DNA of 64,000 nt from positions 930,001 to 994,000 of the forward strand of contig JABFRS010000001.1 in NCBI GenBank assembly GCA_013141055.1. The letters are read 5' to 3'. Source of the stretch: Cyclobacteriaceae bacterium. GTDB taxonomy: Bacteria > Bacteroidota > Bacteroidia > Cytophagales > Cyclobacteriaceae. Under the pieces are notes generated by a model. The model searched no databases, had not been told where the DNA came from, and saw only the letters and a list, made by a program, of their open reading frames with translations. How positions within the stretch are numbered: position 1 is the first letter of the stretch; each line of letters opens with the position of its first letter. Position numbers and translations under genes: made by a program. This document shows, in pieces, positions 55,462 to 64,000 of the stretch.

Positions 55462-56859
55462 ATGAAAAAAATCCTGCTCCTCATCATCGCTTCTGCATTC
55501 TCACAATGCATCATTGCTCAACCAGTTTTCAGGGAAGATGTAAAAGCATTCATTGATTACGATGCTCCTCTGATAGCATTTACGAATGCACTACTGGTTG
55601 ACGGTAAGGGTAATCCACCTAAAGCGAGTCAAACCGTTATCATAAAAAATGGAAAAATTGTATCCATTGGTGGTCCCTCCATCAAGATTCCCGTTGACGC
55701 TAAGGTCATTGATCTCAAAGGCAAGGCACTTCTACCGGGATGGGTTATGCTTCACGAGCACATGTATTATCCCGCAATTTCTATTAAGCCATATTATGCA
55801 CATTACAAGCAGCTTCCAGTGACCTTTCCACCGCTATACCTTGCAGCTGGTGCAACGACGATACGGACCGGTGGGAGTCTTGAGCCATTTTCAGATATCA
55901 GTCTTAAACAACAATCTGATAAAGGTCAGATCATTGCACCTACTATGGAGATCACTGCTCCTTACCTGGAAGGAACGGGTGCTTTTGCTTCCCAAATGTT
56001 CATCTTGAAAACTCCTGAAGAATCTCAAAAATTTGTCAATTACTGGGCTGATGCAGGCATGACTTCATTCAAATCCTATATGAAGATTGACCAGGCAACA
56101 TTAAAGGCTGCCATTGAAACTGCGCATAAGCGTGGATTGAAAGTTACTGGACATCTATGCTCAGTCACCTATCGTGAAGCAGCTGAAATGGGTATTGATC
56201 ACCTTGAGCATGGATTCATGGCCTCCACCGATTTTGCAAAAGATAAAATCAAAGACCAATGTCCTTCCAATAACGGGCTTGCCGATCTGGATGTCAATAG
56301 CGAGGAAGTCAAAAGTCTGATCAAGTTTCTTGTCGATAAAAAAGTGAGCATCAATTCAACGCTTGCCGTTTTTGATCTCTTTCCTCCTTATCCTGAAGCT
56401 GTAGAATCAATGGCATCGAATACACGGGAAGAATATTTAAAGACCAGCGCGCGACCAAGAAGTCCTCAGTTTGAAAAGGCTTTAAAAAATACAATGAAGA
56501 TGGAAAAAATGTTTGTGGATGCCGGAGGATTGCTGACCGTCGGAACTGATCCTACTGGCAACGGCGCTGTATTAGCTGGCTTTGGAAGTCAGCGATCTAT
56601 TGAGCTATTAGTGAGTGATGGCTTTACTCCGCTGGAAGCCATAAAAATTTCAACGCTCAACGGAGCCATTGCTTTGGGGAAAGATAAAGAAATCGGGTCG
56701 ATTGAAGTTGGAAAGGAGGCTGATCTAATTGTGATTGATGGAGACCCCACCAAAGACATAAGTGATATCCGTAAAATCGAGCTTGTCTTTAAAGATGGAA
56801 TTGGATTCAACTCAAAACGAATATTTGAAAATGTGAAGGGCAGAGTTGGAATACATTGA
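55462..56859 (+). CDS. Secreted amidohydrolase family protein
   Basis: This 465-residue protein has a signal peptide (MKKILLLIIASAFSQCIIAQ). The amidohydrolase fold follows: LLVDGKGNPPKASQTVIIKN at the start, the metal motif in PGWVMLHEHMYYP, KVTGHLCSVTYREAAEMGID, DHLEHGFMAS and LTVGTDPTGNGA, and the closing IGSIEVGKEADLIVIDGDP. This pattern fits periplasmic imidazolonepropionase-like or prolidase-like amidohydrolases that cleave cyclic or peptide amides. The substrate is not defined. A palindrome lies upstream and a shared terminator downstream. Confidence 0.88.
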   Translation: MKKILLLIIASAFSQCIIAQPVFREDVKAFIDYDAPLIAFTNALLVDGKGNPPKASQTVIIKNGKIVSIGGPSIKIPVDAKVIDLKGKALLPGWVMLHEHMYYPAISIKPYYAHYKQLPVTFPPLYLAAGATTIRTGGSLEPFSDISLKQQSDKGQIIAPTMEITAPYLEGTGAFASQMFILKTPEESQKFVNYWADAGMTSFKSYMKIDQATLKAAIETAHKRGLKVTGHLCSVTYREAAEMGIDHLEHGFMASTDFAKDKIKDQCPSNNGLADLDVNSEEVKSLIKFLVDKKVSINSTLAVFDLFPPYPEAVESMASNTREEYLKTSARPRSPQFEKALKNTMKMEKMFVDAGGLLTVGTDPTGNGAVLAGFGSQRSIELLVSDGFTPLEAIKISTLNGAIALGKDKEIGSIEVGKEADLIVIDGDPTKDISDIRKIELVFKDGIGFNSKRIFENVKGRVGIH

Positions 56860-56865
56860 AAAAAT

Positions 56866-56901
56866 AATGAACGCATGAGTTCGTCAGCTCATGCGTTCAT
56901 T
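56866..56901 (-). terminator. Strong terminator between convergent genes
   Basis: A perfect 14-bp stem (AATGAACGCATGAG at 56866-56879, CTCATGCGTTCATT at 56888-56901) encloses an 8-base loop. In the minus direction it is followed by ATTTTTTC, so it ends the DUF6515 gene. It also sits seven bases past the stop of the plus-strand amidohydrolase gene. Confidence 0.8.
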
Positions 56902-56906
56902 CCCCA

Positions 56907-57467
56907 TTAAACCTTTACTACCTGGTAGCCTACACCATCTTCAAATTCAGGAGCATCTACTTCAGCGTAATAAACATTGTCCAGTACGTAATACTCTGTG
57001 TCGCCAACCATTTTTACTTCATAGCCTTCCGGTAGAGCATCAACAATAGCACCTTCAGGAGCATCTACTACATCATACTCTTCTGCATTATCAACTTTTG
57101 AGTAATACGTGCCATAGTAATAATAGTAATTGCGGGGACCAACAATGATGGTGCGATATCCCACGGGAAGCACTCTGATTCTCAACCCGGGAGCGGGTCT
57201 TACGATAGCATAACCACCTCTTCGCTGAGCGTAATAAATGCCATTGTTATAGTAGTAAGGATTTCTCCTGCCGCCGTACACTACAGCACCTGCAGGACGT
57301 ACCCTGACAACAGTTCCCCATCTTGGCATTCCTGCATATCGAACGTGTGCGCGTCTTACCACTACCGAATGATACCTTCCCCTGCGCTGCGCCTGAACTT
57401 CAGGGATAATGATGAAAGACGTTGCGAAAAGAATCAACAACGCCATTATTATTTTTAGCTTGTTCAT
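56907..57467 (-). CDS. DUF6515 family exported protein
   Basis: This 186-residue protein has a signal peptide (MALLILFATSFIIIPEVQAQ region) and then a basic, Tyr- and Arg-rich part (VVYGGRRNPYYYNNGIYYAQ, PRNYYYYYGTYYSK). The C-terminus has a pair of short repeats of the type PEGAIVDALPEGYEVKMVGD, followed by TEYYVLDNVYYAEV. The YYxNGxYY and LPxGY motifs are those of DUF6515, a family common in Bacteroidota envelopes with no known function. It has its own terminator. Confidence 0.8.
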   Translation of the reverse strand: MNKLKIIMALLILFATSFIIIPEVQAQRRGRYHSVVVRRAHVRYAGMPRWGTVVRVRPAGAVVYGGRRNPYYYNNGIYYAQRRGGYAIVRPAPGLRIRVLPVGYRTIIVGPRNYYYYYGTYYSKVDNAEEYDVVDAPEGAIVDALPEGYEVKMVGDTEYYVLDNVYYAEVDAPEFEDGVGYQVVKV

Positions 57468-57501
57468 ATGGATCTATTTTGAGTTTTGCATTAGACTCAT
57501 T

Positions 57502-57519
57502 TTAAACCAAAAGGTTTAA
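57502..57519 (-). terminator. Short hairpin after the PqiA-family gene
   Basis: TTAAACC and GGTTTAA pair around AAAA directly after the stop codon at 57521. No clear T-run follows in the minus direction, so termination is uncertain. Confidence 0.35.
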
Positions 57520-57520
57520 T

Positions 57521-58870
57521 CTAATTCTTTGCACCAGCCAATTTCGCTTTTAGCGGAATCTCAGGTGTACTATTGGCAAGTGTAGTCTTTTCCTCACGCT
57601 CTGTGATCTTCTGCAAAATGGTAGAAAGGATCAATCCGAATAATACAAAGGCCACAAAAAGAATAAATCCGGGCTGAAGGGTAGTTTGATTTGTAGATAT
57701 ACTAGCGAGTGAATCTCCCTTCATGTTGAGACTTTCCATCTGACTGTCGAGGATGCCCTTGAAACCAATGTATGCCATGAAAATAGCAACAACATTGACG
57801 TCTGCCATACTCCATTTACCGGATTTGAACGCAAAGAAATTTATAATCTTGTTCGATCTTAATTTCTCGTTTCCCAACAGATACAGCTTGGTGGATAACA
57901 ATTTTGCAATAGGAAATAAGATACTGAAAGCGAGAATCAGAATTCCCACAAAAGCAGAATCCCATTTACCAGTCTCCATCAATATCGTAACGACATCTAC
58001 AATGCTTTTGCTTTGAAAGAAAATAACCTGATCATTGAACACAATTCTTTCACCGATGAGAAGAAAGCTCATTTCCTGAATACGCGCATCGATTTCTATC
58101 ATTGGTGAGGTGAGCCCCACGAAGAGCACAACGAGAGCCAATAAAATACTCACAACAAATAAGGGTGTCTGTATTTCTTTTTGTGAACGTAGGGCCCACC
58201 AGAGAAACAGAAACACAACCATTACTCCAAGTATGATAAAGGTAAAAAAGTAGGTCTTGCGTTGTAATTCATCCAGTACAATCTTGGTATACACATTGAA
58301 TGTAGGCACGTCTGACATCTGATACTTGTCAAGGATGTTTCTGCTTCGCATTACATCATTGGCACTATCATAAGTGATTGATCCAAATTCCTCCAGCTTG
58401 CTCTTCACAAGGAACTTCAGCTTCTCCTTATTAGCTGGTTTCTTCAACTCATTGACAATGGTCCTTGAAAACTGCGGTACCTGGTCATGAAGTTTTTCCT
58501 GATTGACAAACGTGTTTACTGCGAATTTCTTCAGCTTACCTCCGACTGTTTTTTGCTTTTTCTGAACCATGCTATCAGCTTTATAAAGCACTGCATGAAG
58601 CACGGCGGAGACTTCATCCCTCATCGCCTTTTCCTGTTCAGGAGTAAATTCAAAATCATCAATGCGGTGAGTAACGACACGCACAAGGTGATCTCTCCAG
58701 GCATTTACCGAAAGAAGTCCGTAAGAAATATTGTTGAGTGTACCATAGTCCCTTTTAATATCAGCACGATCATTTGAGATCAGTGCTACTTGCAGTCCAC
58801 TCCATGTTGCAAGAGCAAGAAGTGCTCCTGTGAGGAGGATAAGGACAGAACGTTTGATGAAGATATTCAA
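57521..58870 (-). CDS. PqiA-family membrane protein with large extracytoplasmic domain
   Basis: This 449-residue protein has one helix near residues 9-30 and a soluble region of about 180 residues that should face the periplasm. A C-terminal block of four helices follows, containing the PqiA features LVVLFVGLTSPMIEIDARIQ, ILILAFSILFPIAKLLSTKL and SGKWSMADVNVVAIFMAYIG. The GKWSMADV motif is typical of paraquat-inducible protein A. PqiA proteins work with MCE proteins in lipid transport between membranes; no MCE gene is seen here. The long N-terminal domain is not part of the classic family. Confidence 0.8.
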   Translation of the reverse strand: MNIFIKRSVLILLTGALLALATWSGLQVALISNDRADIKRDYGTLNNISYGLLSVNAWRDHLVRVVTHRIDDFEFTPEQEKAMRDEVSAVLHAVLYKADSMVQKKQKTVGGKLKKFAVNTFVNQEKLHDQVPQFSRTIVNELKKPANKEKLKFLVKSKLEEFGSITYDSANDVMRSRNILDKYQMSDVPTFNVYTKIVLDELQRKTYFFTFIILGVMVVFLFLWWALRSQKEIQTPLFVVSILLALVVLFVGLTSPMIEIDARIQEMSFLLIGERIVFNDQVIFFQSKSIVDVVTILMETGKWDSAFVGILILAFSILFPIAKLLSTKLYLLGNEKLRSNKIINFFAFKSGKWSMADVNVVAIFMAYIGFKGILDSQMESLNMKGDSLASISTNQTTLQPGFILFVAFVLFGLILSTILQKITEREEKTTLANSTPEIPLKAKLAGAKN

Positions 58871-58999
58871 GGGGAAGTGAATTAAAGCTCAATGCCTTAA
58901 TGCAATCATTATGCCCCCCAATGTAGGTAGTATTTAAACCTATTCAGGACAAGCGACAAAAAGGGAAATCCGGAGTGTAGAATATTTTCCTCAAAGAGA

Positions 59000-59368
59000 C
59001 TATTCAGGGGTCGCAGGGACCTCTGCAGCAGGAACTTCTACCTTTCTGGTGACATGAAACATGAACTGTTTATCCATCTTCAGTTCGTACACTGCTTCGC
59101 TCATCAATTGTGATGCTTTCTGAGATTGCTGAAGCACTCCCAGAAGGTCACGCGCTACGGTAGAATCCTTGATTTTATTAACTGCTTTTCCGTTCGAAAC
59201 TTCCAGAACAAATGAATACCCAGTCTTTTCCTTTAGGCCAACGGCTTTGAATTCATGAGAAAAAAGCCTGTATTGCTGAGGATCTTTCCCGGCATCTACC
59301 ATCAATTTCAGAATCATGGGACGATACTTATTCCAGAGTGAAGTATATGGGTTTGATTCAAAAAGCAT
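59000..59368 (-). CDS. Conserved-looking small hypothetical protein
   Basis: This protein has 122 residues from ATG 59368; the frame is open to ATG 59443, which would add 25 residues (MKFPPKSITLPLFSFNKT start). The shorter start begins MLFESNPYTSLWNKYRPMIL. The body is a compact alpha/beta protein (YRLFSHEFKAVGLKEKTGYS, ARDLLGVLQQSQKASQLMSE) with a Pro/Ala/Glu tail. No signal peptide or membrane segment is seen with the shorter start. I do not recognise a family. Confidence 0.6.
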   Translation of the reverse strand: MLFESNPYTSLWNKYRPMILKLMVDAGKDPQQYRLFSHEFKAVGLKEKTGYSFVLEVSNGKAVNKIKDSTVARDLLGVLQQSQKASQLMSEAVYELKMDKQFMFHVTRKVEVPAAEVPATPE

Positions 59369-59547
59369 AGTAGAAAAGAGGTTATCTGGTGTTTTATTAA
59401 ACGAAAAGAGAGGCAATGTAATACTTTTTGGCGGAAATTTCATGAGAATTCAGGGACATTATCCGGCAGATAAGGCTGATTAATCCCGTATTAATTCCTC
59501 AGGAAGACGACCATATCGAATGAGAAAAAAACAGGAAGATATCGATG

Positions 59548-60666
59548 CTATAATGATGCAATGATCTCATTATTATGCTGTCCCAATGAAGGTGGAGCAG
59601 ACAACTGATCTGCCATGCCCTCAAGTCCGGAACCTGCGAAAACCCTGACCCCTTTTAAACTTTCTGCAACAAGTATCATCTCTTTTGCTTCCGGCATTTC
59701 AAAAAGTTGCTGAATATTCTGAATCAGTCCACCGGGAACCTTCTCGAAATGTAATTGTGTCAATAGCTTCTGACTTTCGATCTGTTGAATCAGGGGAACG
59801 AGTGTCTCACGCAGGGATTTTCTGTTCCTAACTCTAGCCTCATTTGTGGAATAGAGGGAAAGCTCAGCGATCAATGGATTACCAAGGATCTTCATGAGAT
59901 TCTTAAACTGTTTGTCATTGCCCACTGCAAGCAATAAGAGTTTATCATCACTCGTTTTGAATACCTCTCCATAAGGAGCAATGTTAGGATGAGCAGAACC
60001 CTTGCGTATTGGAAGTACATCTGCTACCAACCAATTTGTTGCCTGATTGGCAAGAGAAGAAACTGCTGTCTGAAGCAGTGAAACTTCCACAAAACTTCCT
60101 TTTCCGGATCTTTCCTTTTTTATCAACGCAAGCAATAGCGCCTCCTTTAACTGATGACCTGCAAGCACATCAATTAATGCAACTGGCATTTTTACAGGAG
60201 GTCCATCCTTTTCACCATTAAGATCCATAAATCCTGATTCAGCCTGAATCACAGCATCGTATCCTACCTGATCGCTTTGAGATCCATATCCTGTGATCTG
60301 TCCATAGATAAGTTGTCTGTTGATCAATGACAGCTGATCATAGGACACTCCAAGCTTCTCAGCATCTCCAGGTTTATAGCTGGCAATGATAATGTCAGAT
60401 CTTAGCGCAAGTCTATGAACGATGGATTTTCCTTCAATGGTGTTAAGATCAAGAGCAACTGATTTTTTTCCCCAGTTACAGCAACAGAAATAAGCGGAAA
60501 TATCACCCTCTTTTTCTGTTGAGCCTTTCCAGGAACGCGTAACATCACCGCCTGTTTTCAGATTCTCAATCTTGATAACTTCAGCTCCCATTTCGGCAAA
60601 AAATTGTCCAACACTTGGACCTGCCAGGACAGAAGCTAGTTCAAGCACTTTAAGATTTTCAAACAT
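59548..60666 (-). CDS. CaiB/BaiF family CoA-transferase
   Basis: This 372-residue type III CoA-transferase has VLELASVLAGPSVGQFFAEM and GAEVIKIENLKTGGDVTR at the N-terminus, VGYDAVIQAESGFMDLNGE in the middle, then MPVALIDVLAGHQLKEALLL and GKGSFVEVSLLQTAVSSLAN. It should move CoA between two organic acids in the cytoplasm. Typical members are 380-430 residues, so this one is slightly short but complete at both ends. The acids cannot be told from sequence. It is divergent from the TlpA-like gene. Confidence 0.9.
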   Translation of the reverse strand: MFENLKVLELASVLAGPSVGQFFAEMGAEVIKIENLKTGGDVTRSWKGSTEKEGDISAYFCCCNWGKKSVALDLNTIEGKSIVHRLALRSDIIIASYKPGDAEKLGVSYDQLSLINRQLIYGQITGYGSQSDQVGYDAVIQAESGFMDLNGEKDGPPVKMPVALIDVLAGHQLKEALLLALIKKERSGKGSFVEVSLLQTAVSSLANQATNWLVADVLPIRKGSAHPNIAPYGEVFKTSDDKLLLLAVGNDKQFKNLMKILGNPLIAELSLYSTNEARVRNRKSLRETLVPLIQQIESQKLLTQLHFEKVPGGLIQNIQQLFEMPEAKEMILVAESLKGVRVFAGSGLEGMADQLSAPPSLGQHNNEIIASL

Positions 60667-60785
60667 TGATAATGATTTATTAAGTATTCCTGAGCGGTTT
60701 CAAAAACCAGGAATTAGATAGTTTGTCCAGCGAAATTAGAATCATTTGGTGCATTTTTGCGTTCTGGATTCAAAATCCGAAAACT

Positions 60786-62012
60786 ATGCGAATTCTGTAC
60801 TTTTTTCTTGCCAGCGTTATTCTCCTTTCTTGTTCAGATAAGCCTGTTGTACTCCAAACAGGGATCTGGAGAGGTGTTCTGGACCAGCAGGGACAAAAGT
60901 TGCCATTTACCTTTGAGGTAGAAAATCTTGATGGAAAATATCTGATTTATATCAGAAATGCCGGTGAAAAGCTTACGCTTGATGAGGTGAAGATTGATGG
61001 TGATTCGGTTAAAATGGTGCTGCATATTTTTGATGCAGAACTACATGCTAAAGTAGAAGGAAATTCGCTCCACGGGTTTTATCTGAAAAATTATGATCGG
61101 TCATTCAGAATGCCTTTCAATGCATCGTTTGGAGATGATTACAGGTTTGAAAAAACAAGCGATATGGCAACCACTGACTTTGCAGGCAAATATGCCGTTA
61201 AGTTTATTGACAGTAAAAATGATACGTCTGTTTCCGTGGGTGTCTTTAATCAAAAGGGAAATCATGTTGAAGGAACTTTCCTGACGACGACCGGAGACTA
61301 TCGTTATCTGGAAGGAAGCGTTGTTAATGATACTCTCTTTCTGAGCACCTTCGATGGCAATCATTCTTTTCTTTTCATTGCTACAAAAAATGAAAACAAT
61401 ACCCTAACCGGAGATTACTGGTCGGGCAAAGCTTCTCACGAGACATGGACTGCCGTAAAAGATGATAATGCTGTCATGCCAGATGCGGAAGGCTTGACAT
61501 TTCTGAAGGAAGGATTTGAAAAAATCGACTTCAGCTTTCCGGATCTCAATAAGAATATCATCACACCGGAAAAATACAAGGGCAAAGTATTGATCCTTCA
61601 GATCTTTGGGACATGGTGTCCTAATTGCATGGACGAAACCAAGTTCCTTTCTCAATGGTATAATGACAACAAAGAACGTGGGGTAGAGATTCTGGGTCTT
61701 GCATATGAACGCAAGGACGATTTTACTTATGCCAGTGAGCGTGTCCTGAAAATGAAGAATAAACTTAACGTGCCCTATGAATTTGTTATTGCCGGCACCA
61801 ATGATAAGGTGAAAGCCTCTGAAACATTACCCATGCTTAACAAAGTGTTGGCCTTCCCTACTACTATTTTTATTGGGAAGGATGGAAAAGTAAAGCATAT
61901 CAGGACTGGATTTGAGGGACCTGGCACAGGAGTATATTATGACCAGTTCAAACAACGCTTTAATGAAGTGATCAATCAATTATTGAGTGAGAAACAGGTT
62001 TCTAAGAAATAA
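60786..62012 (+). CDS. TlpA-like thioredoxin-fold lipoprotein
   Basis: This protein has 408 residues from ATG 60786, chosen because the lipoprotein signal MRILYFFLASVILLSCSDKP starts there; a longer frame to 60723 adds 21 residues. After lipidated C16 comes a beta-rich domain of about 220 residues (GIWRGVLDQQGQKLPFTFEV, a DUF4369-like or lipocalin-like part), then a TlpA/ResA domain with LQIFGTWCPNCMDETKFLSQ, active-site C278 and C281. It is expected to reduce disulfides in periplasmic proteins. The mnmA start follows its stop without a gap. Confidence 0.88.
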   Translation: MRILYFFLASVILLSCSDKPVVLQTGIWRGVLDQQGQKLPFTFEVENLDGKYLIYIRNAGEKLTLDEVKIDGDSVKMVLHIFDAELHAKVEGNSLHGFYLKNYDRSFRMPFNASFGDDYRFEKTSDMATTDFAGKYAVKFIDSKNDTSVSVGVFNQKGNHVEGTFLTTTGDYRYLEGSVVNDTLFLSTFDGNHSFLFIATKNENNTLTGDYWSGKASHETWTAVKDDNAVMPDAEGLTFLKEGFEKIDFSFPDLNKNIITPEKYKGKVLILQIFGTWCPNCMDETKFLSQWYNDNKERGVEILGLAYERKDDFTYASERVLKMKNKLNVPYEFVIAGTNDKVKASETLPMLNKVLAFPTTIFIGKDGKVKHIRTGFEGPGTGVYYDQFKQRFNEVINQLLSEKQVSKK

Positions 62013-63233
62013 ATGAATTCTAATAACCAATCATCTTCAGGCACAAAGAATCTTACCACTCGTAAGCGGGTCGTGGTCGGCCTTTCCGGCGGAGTGGATT
62101 CCAGTGTTGCAGCATATCTCCTGAAAGAGCAGGGATATGAAGTGATAGGGATGTTCATGAAGAACTGGCATGATGATTCGGTAACAATCAGCAATGAATG
62201 TCCATGGCTTGATGATAGCAATGATGCCATGATTGTCGCACAACATCTTGGAATACCTTTTCAGGCAATCGATCTCAGCAAAGAATACAAAGAGCGCATT
62301 GTCGATTATATGTTCGCAGAATATCAGCGTGGACGTACACCTAATCCTGATGTCCTTTGCAATCGTGAAATCAAATTCGATGTATTTCTAAATGCTGCAC
62401 TAAAGCTGGGGGCTGATTTTGTTGCAACAGGGCATTATTGCAGAAAAGGAACACTGGAAAAAGATGGGCAGGTTCATTATCAGCTTCTGGCAGGAAAAGA
62501 TCCCAATAAAGATCAAAGCTATTTTCTATGTCAGTTGACGCAGCAGCAACTTTCAAAAGCACTTTTTCCTGTTGGCGAATTATTGAAGCCTGAGGTGAGA
62601 GATATTGCCCGAAAAGCCAATCTCTCGACAGCAGAGAAGAAAGATTCACAAGGCTTATGCTTTGTTGGGAAGGTTCATTTGCCTGATTTTCTTCAGCAAA
62701 GACTCGAAACCAAAAAAGGAAACGTCATTGAGGTCGCAACAGATTCTTTAATTTTTAAAAACGGGATTAACTACGATGATCTTGTGGAAATGACGAAGCC
62801 ATATGTATTTTCTCCTGAATTAGGTGAAGTTGTTGGCGAGCATAACGGAGCTCATTATTACACCATTGGACAAAGACGTGGACTAAATATCGGCGGATTT
62901 GAAAAACCTTTATTTGTGATCGGCACTGATACAGATAAAAACGTTATTTATACCGGCATGGGAGAAGATCATCCGGGTCTTTATCGAAAGGGACTTTTTG
63001 TTCCCAACAATGATGAACATTGGATTCGAAATGATCTTTCATTAAAGGTAAATGAATCAAAGGAATACAAGGCCAGAATTCGGTATCGTCAACCTTTAGA
63101 ACTCTGTACTCTGCACAAAAAAGAGGAAGGTTTGTACATTATTTTTGATCGGCCTCAACGCGGGATCACACCCGGACAGTTTGCCGCATGGTATAATGAA
63201 GACGAACTGGTTGGATCTGGGGTTATTAACTAA
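62013..63233 (+). CDS. mnmA: tRNA-specific 2-thiouridylase
   Basis: This 406-residue enzyme has the PP-loop [18 protein letters not shown], the MnmA segments [12 protein letters not shown] and [20 protein letters not shown], and [20 protein letters not shown]. The catalytic cysteines are C116 and C216. [19 protein letters not shown] and [11 protein letters not shown] mark the central and C-terminal beta domains. It makes 2-thiouridine at the wobble position 34 of Lys, Glu and Gln tRNAs. The gene follows the TlpA-like gene with no intervening base. Confidence 0.97.
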   Translation: MNSNNQSSSGTKNLTTRKRVVVGLSGGVDSSVAAYLLKEQGYEVIGMFMKNWHDDSVTISNECPWLDDSNDAMIVAQHLGIPFQAIDLSKEYKERIVDYMFAEYQRGRTPNPDVLCNREIKFDVFLNAALKLGADFVATGHYCRKGTLEKDGQVHYQLLAGKDPNKDQSYFLCQLTQQQLSKALFPVGELLKPEVRDIARKANLSTAEKKDSQGLCFVGKVHLPDFLQQRLETKKGNVIEVATDSLIFKNGINYDDLVEMTKPYVFSPELGEVVGEHNGAHYYTIGQRRGLNIGGFEKPLFVIGTDTDKNVIYTGMGEDHPGLYRKGLFVPNNDEHWIRNDLSLKVNESKEYKARIRYRQPLELCTLHKKEEGLYIIFDRPQRGITPGQFAAWYNEDELVGSGVIN

Positions 63234-63237
63234 ATAG

Positions 63238-63753
63238 CTATTTCGGATACATTTCCGGGTAAGGAATAAAGGATTCGATCAAAAGGCTTACTCCATCATG
63301 CGTCATAAGACTGAGTGTAATGATGATACTTCCTACCACCAGTGCCACTGCAAGATTATTATTCTTTAATTCTGTTATCTCATCGATAGGTGTGATGTAG
63401 TCATAGATGAGCATTCCAAGCCAGCACACCAGTAAAGCAGTGACATAGGCCATCAGTATGTACAAAGCTCCGTATCCCATGAAAGTTATCAGAAGGTGAA
63501 AAGTACTATTATCACGCGTTGATAGAATTCTGAAAAGTGAAAGTAATGGTTGAATAACACCACTCACCATGTAGCCAACAGAAAAAAGAATACATGCAGT
63601 AAATATTCCAAATGCCTGATTATTCTGGTTGATATCATACTTCTTCTTGCCGTAATACTTTAGCAGTAGATATGTAACAGCCATAATGGCTACTCCCATG
63701 CTAAGACCAGAAAGAATTTCAATAATTGCGAGTAGGGTCAGCTTCGAATTCAT
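63238..63753 (-). CDS. DUF350 family membrane protein
   Basis: This 171-residue protein has four membrane helices (about residues 7-30, 47-70, 88-113 and 134-158). The segments FGIFTACILFSVGYMVSG and ELKNNNLAVALVVGSIII are the DUF350 motif in two halves. The family has no firm function but is often beside transglutaminase-like, PspA-like or synthetase genes. Here its start overlaps the upstream transglutaminase-like gene by 35 bases, so the two are co-transcribed. Confidence 0.75.
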   Translation of the reverse strand: MNSKLTLLAIIEILSGLSMGVAIMAVTYLLLKYYGKKKYDINQNNQAFGIFTACILFSVGYMVSGVIQPLLSLFRILSTRDNSTFHLLITFMGYGALYILMAYVTALLVCWLGMLIYDYITPIDEITELKNNNLAVALVVGSIIITLSLMTHDGVSLLIESFIPYPEMYPK

Positions 63754-64000
63754 AATCTAAAATTATAGTCCAGTAATTAGTATTTGGCATATCTGGAGGG
63801 AGCATTCCAGGCATCCATCCGGTGGCGGTGGTCTCCCAAAAGTAAAACTTTCTGCCTTTATGCATAATGAAATCACCACCTGTGGGAACATCCACAGCCA
63901 GCATGGAATGCCGATACTGGTAGCTGTTCACGATGATTGGATCAAATCCAAGGTTCTTTAATAGAGTAAATAAGGTGACAGTTCTTGTATCGCAATCGCC
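63719..64000 (-). CDS. Transglutaminase-like protein, C-terminal part only
   Basis: This minus-strand frame is open from 64000 to the stop at 63719, giving the last 93 residues. It begins GDCDTRTVTLFTLLKNLGFD, which holds the catalytic cysteine motif of the transglutaminase-like superfamily; the histidine is in YRHSMLAVDVP and the acidic residue in FYFWETTATGWMPG. A GTG at 63931 could pass for a start but the frame and the Cys motif upstream show the gene goes on beyond the window. It may act as a cysteine peptidase or cross-linker. It overlaps the DUF350 gene. Confidence 0.7.
   Translation of the reverse strand, partial: GDCDTRTVTLFTLLKNLGFDPIIVNSYQYRHSMLAVDVPTGGDFIMHKGRKFYFWETTATGWMPGMLPPDMPNTNYWTIILDYEFEADPTRNY

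Overview
The window is a chromosomal segment of a Bacteroidota bacterium, most likely order Cytophagales. The evidence is a SusC-type TonB receptor fragment, a PorP/SprF-family protein beside a 1735-residue protein with a type B type IX secretion (T9SS) sorting domain, the Bacteroidota form of the division and cell wall (dcw) cluster, an MraY with a large periplasmic insertion, and very few Shine-Dalgarno sequences. MurE carries the DNPR motif, so the peptidoglycan is probably meso-diaminopimelate type; kdsB implies Kdo-containing lipopolysaccharide. No rRNA, tRNA, CRISPR array, prophage or intact insertion sequence was seen.

Layout. 1-420: 5' end of a SusC-like receptor on the minus strand. 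676-3440: a tightly overlapping four-gene operon (retropepsin-like protease, RimK amino-acid ligase, small membrane protein, AspA/AstE-type zinc hydrolase). 3441-4390: a 950-base gene-free gap with an array of 11-bp repeats, a nested hairpin and three copies of a small hairpin element. 4391-11244: T9SS-linked surface proteins. 11262-19210: Nudix hydrolase, Sua5-type tRNA modification enzyme, DUF2400 protein, OmpA and LysM envelope proteins, NfeD protease, kdsB, a small lipoprotein and an alpha/beta hydrolase.

19557-35050 is the 13-gene dcw cluster on the minus strand, read mraZ, rsmH, ftsL, ftsI, murE, mraY, murD, ftsW, murG, murC, ftsQ, ftsA, ftsZ. Most junctions overlap or nearly touch, and the cluster ends at an intrinsic terminator. 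Upstream of mraZ lies a three-copy 10-bp repeat that looks like the MraZ operator overlapping the promoter. murF, murB and ddl are absent here.

35440-51978 holds a MacB/FtsX-type permease, a rhodanese, a MaoC hydratase, a very large soluble poly-HAMP hybrid kinase followed at once by a receiver-kinase protein (probably one phosphorelay), a FUSC membrane protein, a metallo-beta-lactamase-fold hydrolase and a lipoprotein. 52230-64000 holds a DUF1080 lipoprotein, a free-standing IF2-N-domain protein, a membrane histidine kinase, a secreted amidohydrolase, a DUF6515 protein, a PqiA-family protein, a CaiB/BaiF CoA-transferase, a TlpA-like lipoprotein joined to mnmA, a DUF350 protein and the 3' part of a transglutaminase-like gene.

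The points most worth a second look are the three hairpin copies at 4123-4291, whose differences all preserve pairing; the phased 11-bp arrays, both between convergent genes; the putative MraZ operator; the 11-unit HAMP array, in which two units are protein-identical but differ at about 35 synonymous codons; and the RimK/protease/deacylase operon.
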